Shown: positions 1-10,010 of the stretch, piece by piece
Layout of the letters: the number at the start of each line of letters is the position of its first letter
Numbering within the stretch: the first letter of the stretch is position 1
Assembly: GCF_028882275.1 (NCBI RefSeq)
Contig: NZ_JARBUT010000013.1
Span: 119,330 to 183,329 of the forward strand
Direction: 5' to 3'
From: Nocardiopsis sp. N85
GTDB lineage: Bacteria; Actinomycetota; Actinomycetes; Streptosporangiales; Streptosporangiaceae
DNA: 64,000 nt
The notes under the pieces: generated by a model
What the model was told of the DNA's origin: nothing
The model's database searches: none
What the model saw: only the letters and a program-made list of their open reading frames with translations
Program-made: the position numbers and the translations under genes

Positions 1-769
1 CGTCGGCCACCTCGACGACCACGGTGCCGGTGCGGGCGCCTGCGGCGACGGTCGCGGTGGCGGTGCGGCCGGCGACCTCGGCGGTGAGGCGGAGGTCGGT
101 GTCAGGGCCGGAGCGTTCGACGTCGACGTGGACCTCGACCCGGCCGGTGCCGTCGGGGGAGACGGTGACCAGGGGACGCACCCGGGAGAGCCGGGCGGTG
201 TTCCAGCGTTCGAGCCGCACCGGCTTCCAGATGCCGGCGGTCTGGAGGTCGGGCCCCCAGTCCCAGCCGAAGGAGCAGGCCATCTTGCGCACCATGTTGT
301 ACGGGTGGGCGTTGACGTGCGGGCGGGCGCCGAGTTCGGCGCGGTTCTCCTCGGCGTACGCCAGGGCCGAACGCAGGTCCACGGTCAGTTCGTTGGTCCC
401 GGCGCGCAGCGCGGAGCGGACGTCGAACCGGTGGGCGCGGTGCATGTTGGCGGTGGTGCCGAGCACGTGGCCGTTGAGGATGACGGTGGCGATGGTGTCC
501 AGGCCGTCGAAGGCCAGGTCGACGCGTTCCCCGTCGCCGGGGGCCTCGGCTTCGAAGGTGAGGGCGTAACGCCAGTCGGCGCGGTGGACCCAGGCGAGCC
601 CGGTCTCGGACTCGTCCAGGTAGGGCTCGGGGATCAGGTCCGCGGCGAGCAGGTCGAGGTGGGTGCTCCCGGGCACCTCGGCGGGGATCTCCCGGTCCGC
701 GATGTGCTCGGGGACGGGGCCGGCGGTGGCGGTCAGTCGCCAGCCGTCGTGCAGGGTGTGACGGTGCAT
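1..769 (-). CDS. Beta-mannosidase (glycoside hydrolase family 2), N-terminal part, runs off the left edge
   Basis: Only the first ~256 residues lie in the window. Read on the minus strand, the ATG at 769 is preceded by GAGGAG. The translation begins MHRHTLHDGWRLTA and continues with the sugar-binding-domain signature SFGWDWGPDLQTAG, typical of GH2 beta-mannosidases, which hydrolyse terminal beta-mannose from oligosaccharides. The visible part covers the N-terminal jelly-roll domain and the start of the immunoglobulin-like domain; the catalytic TIM barrel is outside. It is divergent from a ROK regulator with a palindrome between them, so sugar-responsive control by that regulator is likely. 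A beta-galactosidase-type GH2 enzyme is less likely given the WDWGP motif. Confidence 0.85.
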   Translation of the reverse strand, partial: MHRHTLHDGWRLTATAGPVPEHIADREIPAEVPGSTHLDLLAADLIPEPYLDESETGLAWVHRADWRYALTFEAEAPGDGERVDLAFDGLDTIATVILNGHVLGTTANMHRAHRFDVRSALRAGTNELTVDLRSALAYAEENRAELGARPHVNAHPYNMVRKMACSFGWDWGPDLQTAGIWKPVRLERWNTARLSRVRPLVTVSPDGTGRVEVHVDVERSGPDTDLRLTAEVAGRTATATVAAGARTGTVVVEVAD

Positions 770-805
770 CTCGCTCCTCAAGTGCGAGCAGGTGGTCTGA
801 GGATT

Positions 806-828
806 CTTACTTCAATGAACTAAGTAAG
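806..828. promoter_or_regulatory. Inverted repeat, probable ROK regulator operator
   Basis: CTTACTT (806-812) and AAGTAAG (822-828) form a perfect 7-bp inverted repeat separated by 9 bp. It lies in an AT-rich patch between the divergent beta-mannosidase and ROK genes. ROK repressors bind AT-rich dyads near their sugar genes, so this is the natural operator candidate; assignment is by position. Confidence 0.6.
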
Positions 829-905
829 TCAACGGTGGGTTTCCGGAACCCCTCGGTACGCTGGGGTCGCATCGCGCGTCGGACGCGGCACAGCCGGAGG
901 TTCTC

Positions 906-2120
906 TTGGGTCGGGCCATTCCCCACACGTCGAGCCGGGCCACGGTCCTCGACGTCATCCGGGCGGCCGGCACCATCAGCCGGGCGGGCCTGGCGAGTGC
1001 CACGGGATTGACGGCGGCGACGATCTCCAACGTCGTGCGCGGACTCCTCGCCGACGAGCTGGTGACCGAGGTCGGCCGCGCCGAGTCCACCGGTGGCAAA
1101 CCCCGGGTGCTGCTGCGCCTGGTCCCCAGCTCGCGGTACGCGGTCGGCGTGCATCTGGACGCCGGCGGCACCACGTACGCGCTGACCGACCTCACCGGCG
1201 CCGTCGTCTCCCGCATGGCCCACGTCGGAACACGTGAGGAGGACCCCGAGGAGGTTCCGGCCCGCATGGTCCGCCAGGTGGACGCCCTCGTCGACGGCGC
1301 GGGCGTGGACCGCGAACGGCTCCTGGGCATCGGTCTCGTCACCGCGGCGGGCGTTCCCGCCCCGGTCTCCCTCTCGGCGCAGGACCTGGAACGGGCCACC
1401 GGGCTCTCGGTGGTCACCGGCGACGACGCGACGGCCTCGGCCCTGGGCGAGTACTGGTCGGGTGAGGCGGGCGGCGCGTCGGTCCTGGCCGCCGTGCACA
1501 TGGGCGCCACCATCGGCGCGGGCGTGCTGGTCGACGGCATCCCCTACCGGGGCGCGCACGGGAACGCCGGCGACCTCGGGCACGTGTGCCTGGACGTCGA
1601 CGGACCGGAGTGCCGGTGCGGGGCCAGGGGCTGTCTGGAGGCGATCGCCGGACCGGAGGCGATCGTCGCGGCGGCCCGTGCCGACGAGCGCACCGCCGGT
1701 GCGGCCGGCCTGGTCGGCCGCGAACGGTCATCGGTCGTCGGGGGGTTCACCGCGGTGGTGCGGGCGGCCCGGAGCGGGGACCCCACCGCTCGCGCCCTGG
1801 TGGACCGGTCCGCCCGGTACACGGCGGTGGCGGTGCGCACCCTCGTCGGCATCGTCGACCCGGACCTGGTGGTGCTCACCGGTGTGGGGCAGGCCGTCGC
1901 GGGCGAGACCTACCTCCCGGCCGTGCGCCGGGAGCTGGGGACGGCGTTCGCCGGCCGGGGCGGGGATCCGGTACGGGTGCGACTGTCCACCTTCGCCGAC
2001 ACCGCGCCGGCGATCGGGGCGGCCGCGATGGTCCTGCGGTCCCGGCTGACGCCGCTGCGCACGCCGGGGCTGCGGCTGCCCGACGACCTGTCCGAGTCGG
2101 GTCCCGTTCCGGTTCCCTGA
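906..2120 (+). CDS. ROK family transcriptional regulator
   Basis: 404-residue regulator with an N-terminal winged helix (residues ~8-65, motif SRAGLASATGLTAATIS) and a sugar-kinase-like ROK domain. The ROK zinc signature H-x(n)-CRCGARGCLE is near residues 220-245. The start is TTG at 906, with GGAGG about six bases upstream. Family knowledge: such NagC/XylR-type proteins repress sugar-utilisation genes and are released by a sugar or sugar phosphate. Its divergent neighbour is a beta-mannosidase, so a manno-oligosaccharide response is a reasonable inference. The 3' end converges with the padR-type gene, leaving 2 bp between stops. Confidence 0.9.
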   Translation: MGRAIPHTSSRATVLDVIRAAGTISRAGLASATGLTAATISNVVRGLLADELVTEVGRAESTGGKPRVLLRLVPSSRYAVGVHLDAGGTTYALTDLTGAVVSRMAHVGTREEDPEEVPARMVRQVDALVDGAGVDRERLLGIGLVTAAGVPAPVSLSAQDLERATGLSVVTGDDATASALGEYWSGEAGGASVLAAVHMGATIGAGVLVDGIPYRGAHGNAGDLGHVCLDVDGPECRCGARGCLEAIAGPEAIVAAARADERTAGAAGLVGRERSSVVGGFTAVVRAARSGDPTARALVDRSARYTAVAVRTLVGIVDPDLVVLTGVGQAVAGETYLPAVRRELGTAFAGRGGDPVRVRLSTFADTAPAIGAAAMVLRSRLTPLRTPGLRLPDDLSESGPVPVP

Positions 2121-2122
2121 GG

Positions 2123-2698
2123 TCACCGTTCCTCGGCGGTCGACACGGGTCCCCCGAGGTCCCCGGAGATCTCGGAGAGTTCGTCGATGGCGCGGGTGAG
2201 CCAGGAGATCCACCCGTTCTCGACGTCGATGCCGCCGCGCAGCACCAACAGGTGGATGCGCTCCTGTTCGGTGCGGGGTCCGTCGGTGAAGTCGCGCCTC
2301 TCGAACTCCCGGTACTCGTCCAGCCGGGCGCGGTGCAGATCGCGGTGGCGGACGATCTCGGGGAGCAGGTCGCCCACGCCCACGACCCCGGCGGCGCGCA
2401 GGCGCAGCGGCAGCGGGTCGCGCGCGACCTTGGGGTCCTCGCGCCGGTTCACCCAGGAGCGCAGTTCCTCGCGTCCCTTCGGGAGGACCTCGTACTCCTT
2501 CTTCTGTCCTCGGGTGGGGACCGGCGAGGGCAGCGCGCGGATCAGTCCGGCCTTCTCCAACTTGCCCAGTTCCCGGTAGATCTGCTGGTGGGTGGCCGAC
2601 CAGAAGTAGCCGATGGACCGGTCGAACCGTCGGGTCAGCTCCGACCCGGACGAGGGTTTCTCCAGCAGGGCGGTCAGGATGGCGTGGGGCAGGGACAT
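2123..2698 (-). CDS. PadR family transcriptional regulator
   Basis: 191-residue protein with an N-terminal PadR winged helix (MSLPHAILTALLEKPSSG, then FWSATHQQIYRELGKLEKAGL) and the C-terminal helical dimerisation domain of the VirG/AphA-like branch. PadR proteins repress neighbouring detoxification or efflux genes in response to phenolics or drugs. The next gene upstream on the same strand is a large enoate/dienoyl-CoA reductase with its own palindromic promoter element. PadR control of that gene is possible but unproven, because PadR operators usually have a different shape. Confidence 0.9.
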   Translation of the reverse strand: MSLPHAILTALLEKPSSGSELTRRFDRSIGYFWSATHQQIYRELGKLEKAGLIRALPSPVPTRGQKKEYEVLPKGREELRSWVNRREDPKVARDPLPLRLRAAGVVGVGDLLPEIVRHRDLHRARLDEYREFERRDFTDGPRTEQERIHLLVLRGGIDVENGWISWLTRAIDELSEISGDLGGPVSTAEER

Positions 2699-2774
2699 GT
2701 GCGCATTCTAGGTTCGGGCGGCGGACGCGCCGGTCGCGCGCCCGCCGCCGGAGTGAAGGGCCGGGGCCCGGCCG

Positions 2775-4844
<2,070 letters not shown>

Positions 4845-4846
4845 TC

Positions 4847-4868
4847 ATTATGCAACAAGTTGCAAAAT
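4847..4868 (-). promoter_or_regulatory. Palindromic operator over the fadH promoter
   Basis: Arms ATTATGCAAC and GTTGCAAAAT flank AA and match as an inverted repeat at 9 of 10 positions, with TGCAAC-AA-GTTGCA perfect. Read on the minus strand, the left end is CATAAT, a good -10 hexamer for fadH. The design fits a dimeric TetR- or MarR-type repressor; no such gene is adjacent, and the nearest regulator is the downstream PadR. Confidence 0.55.
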
Positions 4869-4907
4869 GCCTCGCGGGTCGCCCCCGGAGACGGGGAGCG
4901 TCCCCGG

Positions 4908-5687
4908 TCAGCCCACCTCGACCGGTAGCGGTTCCGGGCGCTTGGCCACCCGGCCGTCCCCGGACGACCGTCCGCGCAGCCGCCGCATCGCCCACGGTCC
5001 GAGGAAGGCGCACAGCCACCGGACCTCCTCGGTCACCGTGAGGAGGGCCCCCGGGCGGGGCAACACCGGCAGCGGGTCGGACCAGGACCCGTCCGCCCCG
5101 GGCAGTTCCAGGGCCGAGGCCAGCGCTCCGGAGATCCGGGCGTGCCCGAGCGGGGTGCAGTGCAACCGGTCGGTCGCCCACAGCCGCCGGTCGGTGGAGA
5201 TCTCGTGCTTCGCGACGTCCGCGACCACCACGCCGTGCCGATCGGCCGCCGCGCGGATCCGCTCGTTGAAGTCCAGCACCCGTGGCACCAGGGGACGCGT
5301 CAAGGGGGCCACCCTCGCGATGTCGGGGAAGGTCAGCGTGGCCACCCGGGCGCCGGCTCCGGTCAGGGCGGCGAACATCGCCTCCAGGTCGCCGATCACC
5401 TTGTCGGCGTCGTACCTGGACCGGATCACGTCGTTGACCCCGGCGAACACCGTGGCCACGGTCGGCTCCAAGGCCAGCGCGGGCGCCAGTTGCTCCGCCC
5501 TGACCTGCGCGGACAGCCGTCCGCGGATCGCCAGGTTCGCGTACTCCACGCGCGCCCCGGTCGCCGCCATCCGCTCGGCCAGCCGGTCCGCCCACCCGCG
5601 CACGCCGAGGACGTCGTCGCCGTCCCCGACCCCCTCGGTGTGGCTGTCGCCGATCGCGACATAGCGCACCCTGTCCCCAGGTCCCAT
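4908..5687 (-). CDS. SGNH/GDSL-type hydrolase
   Basis: 259 residues. The nucleophile block is YVAIGDSHTEGVGDG near the N-terminus (block I, catalytic Ser). The Gly and Asn blocks follow (GVNDVIRS), and block V with Asp-x-x-His is DRLHCTPLGH near residues 175-185. These are the catalytic elements of SGNH esterases/lipases. No signal peptide is visible, so a cytoplasmic esterase is likely; the natural substrate cannot be told. Start ATG 5687 has GAGGAG six bases upstream. Divergent from poxB. Confidence 0.85.
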   Translation of the reverse strand: MGPGDRVRYVAIGDSHTEGVGDGDDVLGVRGWADRLAERMAATGARVEYANLAIRGRLSAQVRAEQLAPALALEPTVATVFAGVNDVIRSRYDADKVIGDLEAMFAALTGAGARVATLTFPDIARVAPLTRPLVPRVLDFNERIRAAADRHGVVVADVAKHEISTDRRLWATDRLHCTPLGHARISGALASALELPGADGSWSDPLPVLPRPGALLTVTEEVRWLCAFLGPWAMRRLRGRSSGDGRVAKRPEPLPVEVG

Positions 5688-5731
5688 TCCGGACTCCTCG
5701 CATCGTGGTCGTCAAAGCAGACTATTCCACA

Positions 5732-5748
5732 AAGTGACTAGTCGACTT
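5732..5748. promoter_or_regulatory. Palindrome in the SGNH/poxB divergent region
   Basis: GACTAGTC (5736-5743) is a perfect palindrome flanked by AAGT on the left and GACTT on the right. It sits about 50 bp upstream of the SGNH hydrolase start, where a repressor site would act. No regulator gene is adjacent, so the owner is unknown. Confidence 0.3.
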
Positions 5749-6026
5749 ATGGACCAAGGGGGCGCGGAGCGGAGCACGGGATCCCCGTCCCCGGGCCGGA
5801 CGGTCCGTCCACCGACGTGGTGCGTCCGGTGAACGGCAGCGGGAAGGAACCGCTCGGCCCCTCCACGCGCCCGCCCTCGCCCGCCCGCGCGGGATCACCG
5901 CCCCCTACGCCCGACCTCCGGTGGGCGTGGCGGTCCGGGGCTCGGCCGGGGCGCGCTCCTAGCGTGGAGCGGGGGCGCCGGGGCGGCGCACCCGCGCACC
6001 GTCGCCGCGCTCCGGGGGAGACCGCC

Positions 6027-7766
6027 ATGGCCAGGAACACCGTCGCCGAACAACTCGTCTGCACGTTGGTCGCCGCGGGGGTGAACCGGATCTACGGCGT
6101 GGTCGGCGACAGTCTCAACCCCGTCGTCGACGCCGTGCACGATACCGACGGCATCGAGTGGATCCACGTGCGCAACGAGGAGACGGCTGCCTTCGCCGCC
6201 GCGGCCCAGGCCCAGGTCGACGGGAACCTCGCCGTGTGCGCGGGTTCCTGCGGGCCCGGCAACACCCACCTCGTCCAGGGCCTCTACGACGCCCAGCGCA
6301 GTGGCGTTCCCGTCCTGGCCCTGGCCTCCCACATCCCCTCCCGACAGATCGGCACCGGGTACTTCCAGGAGACCCACCCCGAGCGGCTGTTCGGCGACGT
6401 CACCGGCTTCCGCGAGCTGGTCTCCCACCCCGAGCAGATGCCCCGCCTGGCCCGCGTCGCGATCCAGCACGCCCTGGGCACCCCCGGCGTCGCCGTGCTC
6501 GTCCTGCCCGGCGACGTCGCCGGACGCAAGGCGACCGGCGACGCCGACACCACCCCGGTCGTCCCCGTGCGCGCCACCGCCTGGCCCGCCGAGGACGATG
6601 TTCGCGAACTCGCCAAACGGATCAACACGGCCGAGAAGGTCGCCCTCTTCTGCGGCGCCGGTACGCGCGGCGCCCACGGCGAGGTCATGACGCTCGCCAA
6701 CCGGGTGAACGCCCCGGTGGGGCACACCCTGCGAGGCAAGGAGTGGATCCAGTACGACAACCCGTACGACGTCGGCATGATCGGCCTGCTCGGCTACGGG
6801 GCCTGCCACGAGGCCCTCCACGAGGCCGACCTGGTGCTCCTGCTCGGCTGCGACTTCCCCTACGACGCCTTCCTGCCCAGGCGCAACGTCGTCCAGGTCG
6901 ACCGCGATCCCCGCCGTCTGGGCTGTCGGGTGCCGCTCACCCTGGGCGTCCACGGCGACGTCGCCGCCACCCTGCGCTCGGTGCTGCCGCTCATCGGCCA
7001 CAAGTCCGACACCCGCTTCCTGCACGACATGCTGCGCCGCCACGAGCGGGCCCTGACCAAGGTGGTGGAGGCCTATACGGGGAACATCGCCGACCGGACC
7101 CCGATCCATCCGGAGTACGTGGCCCGTCTCCTGGACGAGGCCGCCCCCGACGACGCGGTGTTCACCGTCGACACCGGCATGAACAACGTGTGGGCCGCCC
7201 GCTACCTGACCCCCAACGGTCGTCGCCGGGTCATCGGGTCGTTCACGCACGGCAGCATGGCCAACGCCCTGCCGCACGCGATCGGCGCCGCCTACGCCGC
7301 GCCCGACCGCCGCGTGATCTCCCTGTCCGGCGACGGCGGGCTGAGCATGCTGCTCGGCGAGCTCATCACCGTTCACCAGCACGGGCTGCCCATCACCACG
7401 GTCGTGTTCGACAACTCCTCGCTGGGGATGGTGCGGCTGGAGATGATGGTGGACGGGATGCCCGCCTTCCAGACCGATCACCCGCCCGTCGACTACGCGG
7501 CGATCGCCGGCGCGATCGGGATGCGCGCCCTGCGCGTCACCCGCCCGGACGAGGTGCGCGACGCCCTGCGCGAGGCGATCGCCGCGCCCGAGGCGGTGCT
7601 GGTGGACGTGGTCACCGATCCGAACGCGCTGTCCATCCCCTCACGGATCACCGCCGACCAGGTCGCCGGGTTCGCCCTGTCCGCCGGGCGGACGGTGCTC
7701 CAGGGCGGTGTCGGCTCGATGATCGACCTGGCCCGCTCGAACCTGCGCAACCTCCCTCGGCCCTGA
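6027..7766 (+). CDS. poxB: Thiamine pyrophosphate-dependent pyruvate dehydrogenase (quinone) / PoxB-like
   Basis: 579 residues with the three-domain TPP-enzyme layout. The N-terminal PYR domain carries the catalytic Glu in VRNEETAAFAA (51/52). The central FAD/DHS-like domain follows, and the C-terminal PP domain has GDGGLSMLLGEL then FDNSSLG (~435-465). It most resembles PoxB, which decarboxylates pyruvate to acetate and CO2 at the membrane and passes electrons to quinone; related acetolactate-synthase-like enzymes cannot be excluded. ATG 6027 is chosen because GGGGGAG lies six bases upstream and MARNTVAEQLV aligns with the family start. The open frame extends upstream, but that part is low-complexity. 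Confidence 0.85.
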   Translation: MARNTVAEQLVCTLVAAGVNRIYGVVGDSLNPVVDAVHDTDGIEWIHVRNEETAAFAAAAQAQVDGNLAVCAGSCGPGNTHLVQGLYDAQRSGVPVLALASHIPSRQIGTGYFQETHPERLFGDVTGFRELVSHPEQMPRLARVAIQHALGTPGVAVLVLPGDVAGRKATGDADTTPVVPVRATAWPAEDDVRELAKRINTAEKVALFCGAGTRGAHGEVMTLANRVNAPVGHTLRGKEWIQYDNPYDVGMIGLLGYGACHEALHEADLVLLLGCDFPYDAFLPRRNVVQVDRDPRRLGCRVPLTLGVHGDVAATLRSVLPLIGHKSDTRFLHDMLRRHERALTKVVEAYTGNIADRTPIHPEYVARLLDEAAPDDAVFTVDTGMNNVWAARYLTPNGRRRVIGSFTHGSMANALPHAIGAAYAAPDRRVISLSGDGGLSMLLGELITVHQHGLPITTVVFDNSSLGMVRLEMMVDGMPAFQTDHPPVDYAAIAGAIGMRALRVTRPDEVRDALREAIAAPEAVLVDVVTDPNALSIPSRITADQVAGFALSAGRTVLQGGVGSMIDLARSNLRNLPRP

Positions 7767-8186
7767 CCGGGGGAGGCCGATGATCGCGCGGGCCCACTCC
7801 GCCGGGGACGCCGGCCGTTCGTGCGCGGTGGAAGGAGGACTCCGACACGACCGTGGCCCGTGGCCCCGCCACCCCTTCCCCGCGTACGCACGGCGCAGCA
7901 CGTCCGTGGACGTTCCGTGGTCGGGGCGCGGGCCTTCCAGCAACAGGATCGGGTCGCCCGCGACGACGCGCGTCTCCCGGATCCCGGGGATGGCGGCCGG
8001 CGCCGATCCGGCGTCGCCCATCCGGGCGGACGCGTCGACCACCACCACCGTGAGGAACCCCTGCCCCCGGGCCATCGCCGGGTCGACCTCGACGGTGGCG
8101 TGTCGGACGATTCCGCACGTCCGAGGCTTGCGCGCCCGGGGAGGGCGACCCCACCGCCCGCCAACGTTTTGCCCGCTCGTGCTCAT
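7641..8186 (-). CDS. Doubtful hypothetical gene, possibly decayed
   Basis: Minus-strand frame from ATG 8186. Its first ~100 residues look partly protein-like (a hydrophobic stretch GQGFLTVVVVDASARMGD and PILLLEGPRP). The last third is Arg/Pro-rich and runs antisense into the end of poxB. I recognise no family. The convincing part covers about 7860-8186; either the true stop has been lost by frameshift or the frame is spurious. No alternative gene is visible in 7767-8230. Confidence 0.25.
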   Translation of the reverse strand: MSTSGQNVGGRWGRPPRARKPRTCGIVRHATVEVDPAMARGQGFLTVVVVDASARMGDAGSAPAAIPGIRETRVVAGDPILLLEGPRPDHGTSTDVLRRAYAGKGWRGHGPRSCRSPPSTAHERPASPAEWARAIIGLPRSGPREVAQVRAGQVDHRADTALEHRPPGGQGEPGDLVGGDP

Positions 8187-8245
8187 ACATTGACCCCCCT
8201 CGGGCAGTAGTCCACAGACCTGCATCCGACATCATGGAGGACATC

Positions 8246-8464
8246 GTGATCGCGAAACTGTCCGAGCTCGGCGTCACCTCGGAAATGGCCTACGGCGCCG
8301 GGACCGCCAGCATCGGGTTGGCCTTCCTGAGCTGGGCCCTCTCGAAGAAGAAGGAGGACGCCGGCCTCGACCGGGCCGACCGATGGGGGATCTTCATCGG
8401 CCAGTGGGCACCCACCTTCTTCGCCCTGGGCGTCGCCCTTCGCCTCGAAGAGGGCAGCAAGTGA
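8246..8464 (+). CDS. Small membrane-associated hypothetical protein
   Basis: 72 residues from GTG 8246, which has GGAGG (8236-8240) at ideal spacing; an upstream in-frame ATG at 8234 overlaps that ribosome-binding site and is less likely. The protein has a hydrophobic segment (AYGAGTASIGLAFLSWAL), a charged loop KKKEDAGLDRADR, and a second amphipathic or membrane segment WGIFIGQWAPTFFALGVAL. It looks like a two-helix hairpin protein. Function unknown. A strong GC-rich hairpin lies about 135 bp downstream. Confidence 0.7.
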   Translation: MIAKLSELGVTSEMAYGAGTASIGLAFLSWALSKKKEDAGLDRADRWGIFIGQWAPTFFALGVALRLEEGSK

Positions 8465-8598
8465 CCCGATGCCACCGGGCCGGCGGGCGCGCGACCTCGG
8501 TTCGCGTCCTGCCGGACCCGTCCCGGCGGGGTGGGCCGCGGGGACACCGGGGGACGGCCGTGCCGCCCCTGTGAAGGGGAGGGCCATCGGAAGACGCT

Positions 8599-8634
8599 CG
8601 TCCCCGCTCGGCTTCACCGGAGCGGGGACGAGGT
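8599..8634 (+). terminator. GC-rich hairpin, likely terminator
   Basis: CTCGTCCCCGCTC (8599-8611) pairs perfectly with GAGCGGGGACGAG (8622-8634) across a 10-nt loop. There is no U-tract, as is common in actinomycetes. It would end transcription from the small membrane protein gene. Confidence 0.55.
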
Positions 8635-8730
8635 CGTGTCACCGCCCGGACGGCCCGGCCCCGATCCGTCGGAGGCCGCGCTCCGAGCCTCTCCCCGCGG
8701 AGTCCATCCGGTAGGGGACCCAGGGAACAT

Positions 8731-8744
8731 ACCGACCAGTCGGT
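8731..8744. promoter_or_regulatory. TetR-type palindrome upstream of the DUF1330 gene
   Basis: ACCGAC-CA-GTCGGT is a perfect 6+6 inverted repeat 55 bp before the DUF1330 start. The shape is characteristic of TetR-family operators of the ACCGACnnGTCGGT class. No tetR gene is adjacent; the nearest is at 12426-13049, whose own upstream palindrome differs. Confidence 0.55.
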
Positions 8745-8799
8745 TACCATGGTGGCCGTGCGGTGACCGCGTCACCCCCGACCCGGCAAGGAGCCCCCC

Positions 8800-9171
8800 A
8801 TGGCCGTCGACCCCACCGGAGCCGACCTCGCGACCCTGATGGACGAGGACCCGGGCGGTCCCGTCGTGATGCTGAACCTGCTGCGCTTCGCCCCCGACGG
8901 CCGCGCCTCCTACGAGGAGTACTCGCGGGCCGCGTCCCGCTTCCTGGCCGAGTACGGGGGTGAACTCCTCTACGCCGGCGACGGCGACACCCCGCTGGTG
9001 GCCGAAGCCGGGCAGGGCTGGGACGCGGTGCTCCTGGTCCGCTACCCCAGCAGGGAGGCGTTCGGCCGCATGATCGCCGACCCCGGATACCGGGAGATCA
9101 CCGCGCTGCGCTCGCGCGCGTTGGTGGAGGCGGTCCTCCAGCCGACCAACCCCTGGGGGTCGGGTCGCTAG
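8800..9171 (+). CDS. DUF1330-like dimeric alpha/beta-barrel protein
   Basis: 123 residues. VVMLNLLRFAPDG, the central YEEYSRAASRFLAEYGGELLY and LLVRYPSREAFGRMIADPGY match the ferredoxin-like dimeric alpha/beta-barrel DUF1330 pattern. Members are small cytoplasmic proteins of uncertain catalytic role. Start ATG 8800 follows AAGGAG. The palindrome upstream suggests TetR-regulated, inducible expression. Confidence 0.75.
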   Translation: MAVDPTGADLATLMDEDPGGPVVMLNLLRFAPDGRASYEEYSRAASRFLAEYGGELLYAGDGDTPLVAEAGQGWDAVLLVRYPSREAFGRMIADPGYREITALRSRALVEAVLQPTNPWGSGR

Positions 9172-9245
9172 GACCCGGGCACGGGGGATCCGCGTCCCCG
9201 AGCCGGTCTCCGACATCGCGTTCGGCGGACCCGGGACAACCCCGT

Positions 9246-9452
9246 GAGTGGTCGTCATCCTCGATGGCCAAGCGCTACCGGCACGTGGTGGACGAGGTCC
9301 GCGCGGACGTCGCCGACCGGCTCGGAGGGCTGATCTGGGAGGCTCTCCAGGGGGAGATCCCGGCTCCCAACAGGCCGACTGAGACTAGAAGTGAGACTAC
9401 GAACGACGAAGGCCCCGACCGGTGTCCGGTCGGGGCCTTTCATCCGCCCTGA
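9246..9452 (+). pseudogene. C-terminal remnant of a tyrosine recombinase (integrase) beside tRNA-Ser
   Basis: The reading frame gives EWSSSSMAKRYRHVVDEV and then DVADRLGGLIWEAL. This matches the end of actinobacterial integrative-element integrases, where the consensus is a G/E-W-S-S-x-S-M-A-K-R-Y-x-H-V block. The Tyr in KRYRHV would be the DNA nucleophile. Upstream in frame the similarity stops abruptly and no other integrase boxes are present, so only the last ~60 codons survive. The Arg/Thr/Glu-rich tail (ETRSETTNDE) and the position ending at a tRNA gene are typical of such elements. It is evidence of a past integration and excision or deletion. Confidence 0.6.
9409..9440 (-). terminator. 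Terminator downstream of tRNA-Ser
   Basis: AAGGCCCCGACCGG (9409-9422), loop TGT, and CCGGTCGGGGCCTT (9426-9439) make a perfect 14-bp stem flanked by A and T residues. It can act in both directions and lies just past the 3' end of the minus-strand tRNA. Confidence 0.8.
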
Positions 9453-9459
9453 TGGGCTG

Positions 9460-9547
9460 TGGCGGAGGATAGGGGATTCGAACCCCTGAGGCGTTGCCAC
9501 CAACACGCTTTCCAAGCGTGCGCCCTAGGCCACTAGGCGAATCCTCC
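9460..9547 (-). tRNA. tRNA-Ser, anticodon GGA
   Basis: Minus strand, 88 nt including an encoded 3' CCA. The acceptor stem GGAGGAT pairs with ATCCTCC. The anticodon arm is CACGC-TTGGAAA-GCGTG with GGA reading UCC/UCU serine codons. The long variable arm is typical of class II tRNAs, and the T arm is AGGGG-TTCGAAT-CCCCT with discriminator G. It is followed by a strong terminator and an integrase remnant, consistent with use as an attachment site. Confidence 0.95.
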
Positions 9548-9764
9548 GCGCACAACTCTACAGGCTGTCCGGGTGTACTTCGAACGGGCTTCCCCGACGG
9601 GGGTCGGCCCCGGTCGGAACGCGCGCCGAAGAGGGTGCCGGGCCGATGAACAGCGCTGGTCGGCGCGCACCCGGGCCGGGTGCGCGTGGGGGAAGTCCGC
9701 GCACTCCCGCCCGTGTCCGCCCGGCACCCCCATCAGCGCGTGCCCGAAGGTCGGCGGGCGCGTG

Positions 9765-9917
9765 GAGGGCGAACGGGTCGGCCGCCATCGTGCGGAATTC
9801 GCCCCGGAGCGCGGCGGGAGCCCCGGTCATCAGATCGGCGGGGGCGTCCTCCGCTACGGAGGCGGCGAGGTCGCGGCGCGCGGGAGAACGGTCGGCCGGG
9901 GAGCGAGCGTCGAACAC
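9765..9917 (-). pseudogene. Probable N-terminal remnant of a DUF2252 protein
   Basis: Minus-strand translation of this stretch gives ARRDLAASVAEDAPADLM and LRGEFRTMAADPFAL. This resembles the start of actinobacterial DUF2252 proteins, where a block like FRKMAASPFAFYRG is expected. Immediately after MAADPFA the match is lost and the frame becomes Arg/Pro-rich, so only a decayed N-terminus remains. The identification rests on a short motif and is tentative. The rest of 9548-10010 shows no gene; it holds the SRP RNA promoter at its right end. Confidence 0.35.
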
Positions 9918-10010
9918 GGTCCCGGGGGATGAAGGCCCCCTCCGGGTGACGGGCGCGGCCGATCGCGGTCGGTTGCCCGAGCACCCCCGGGTTCGGATAG
10001 ACTCTGGGCA

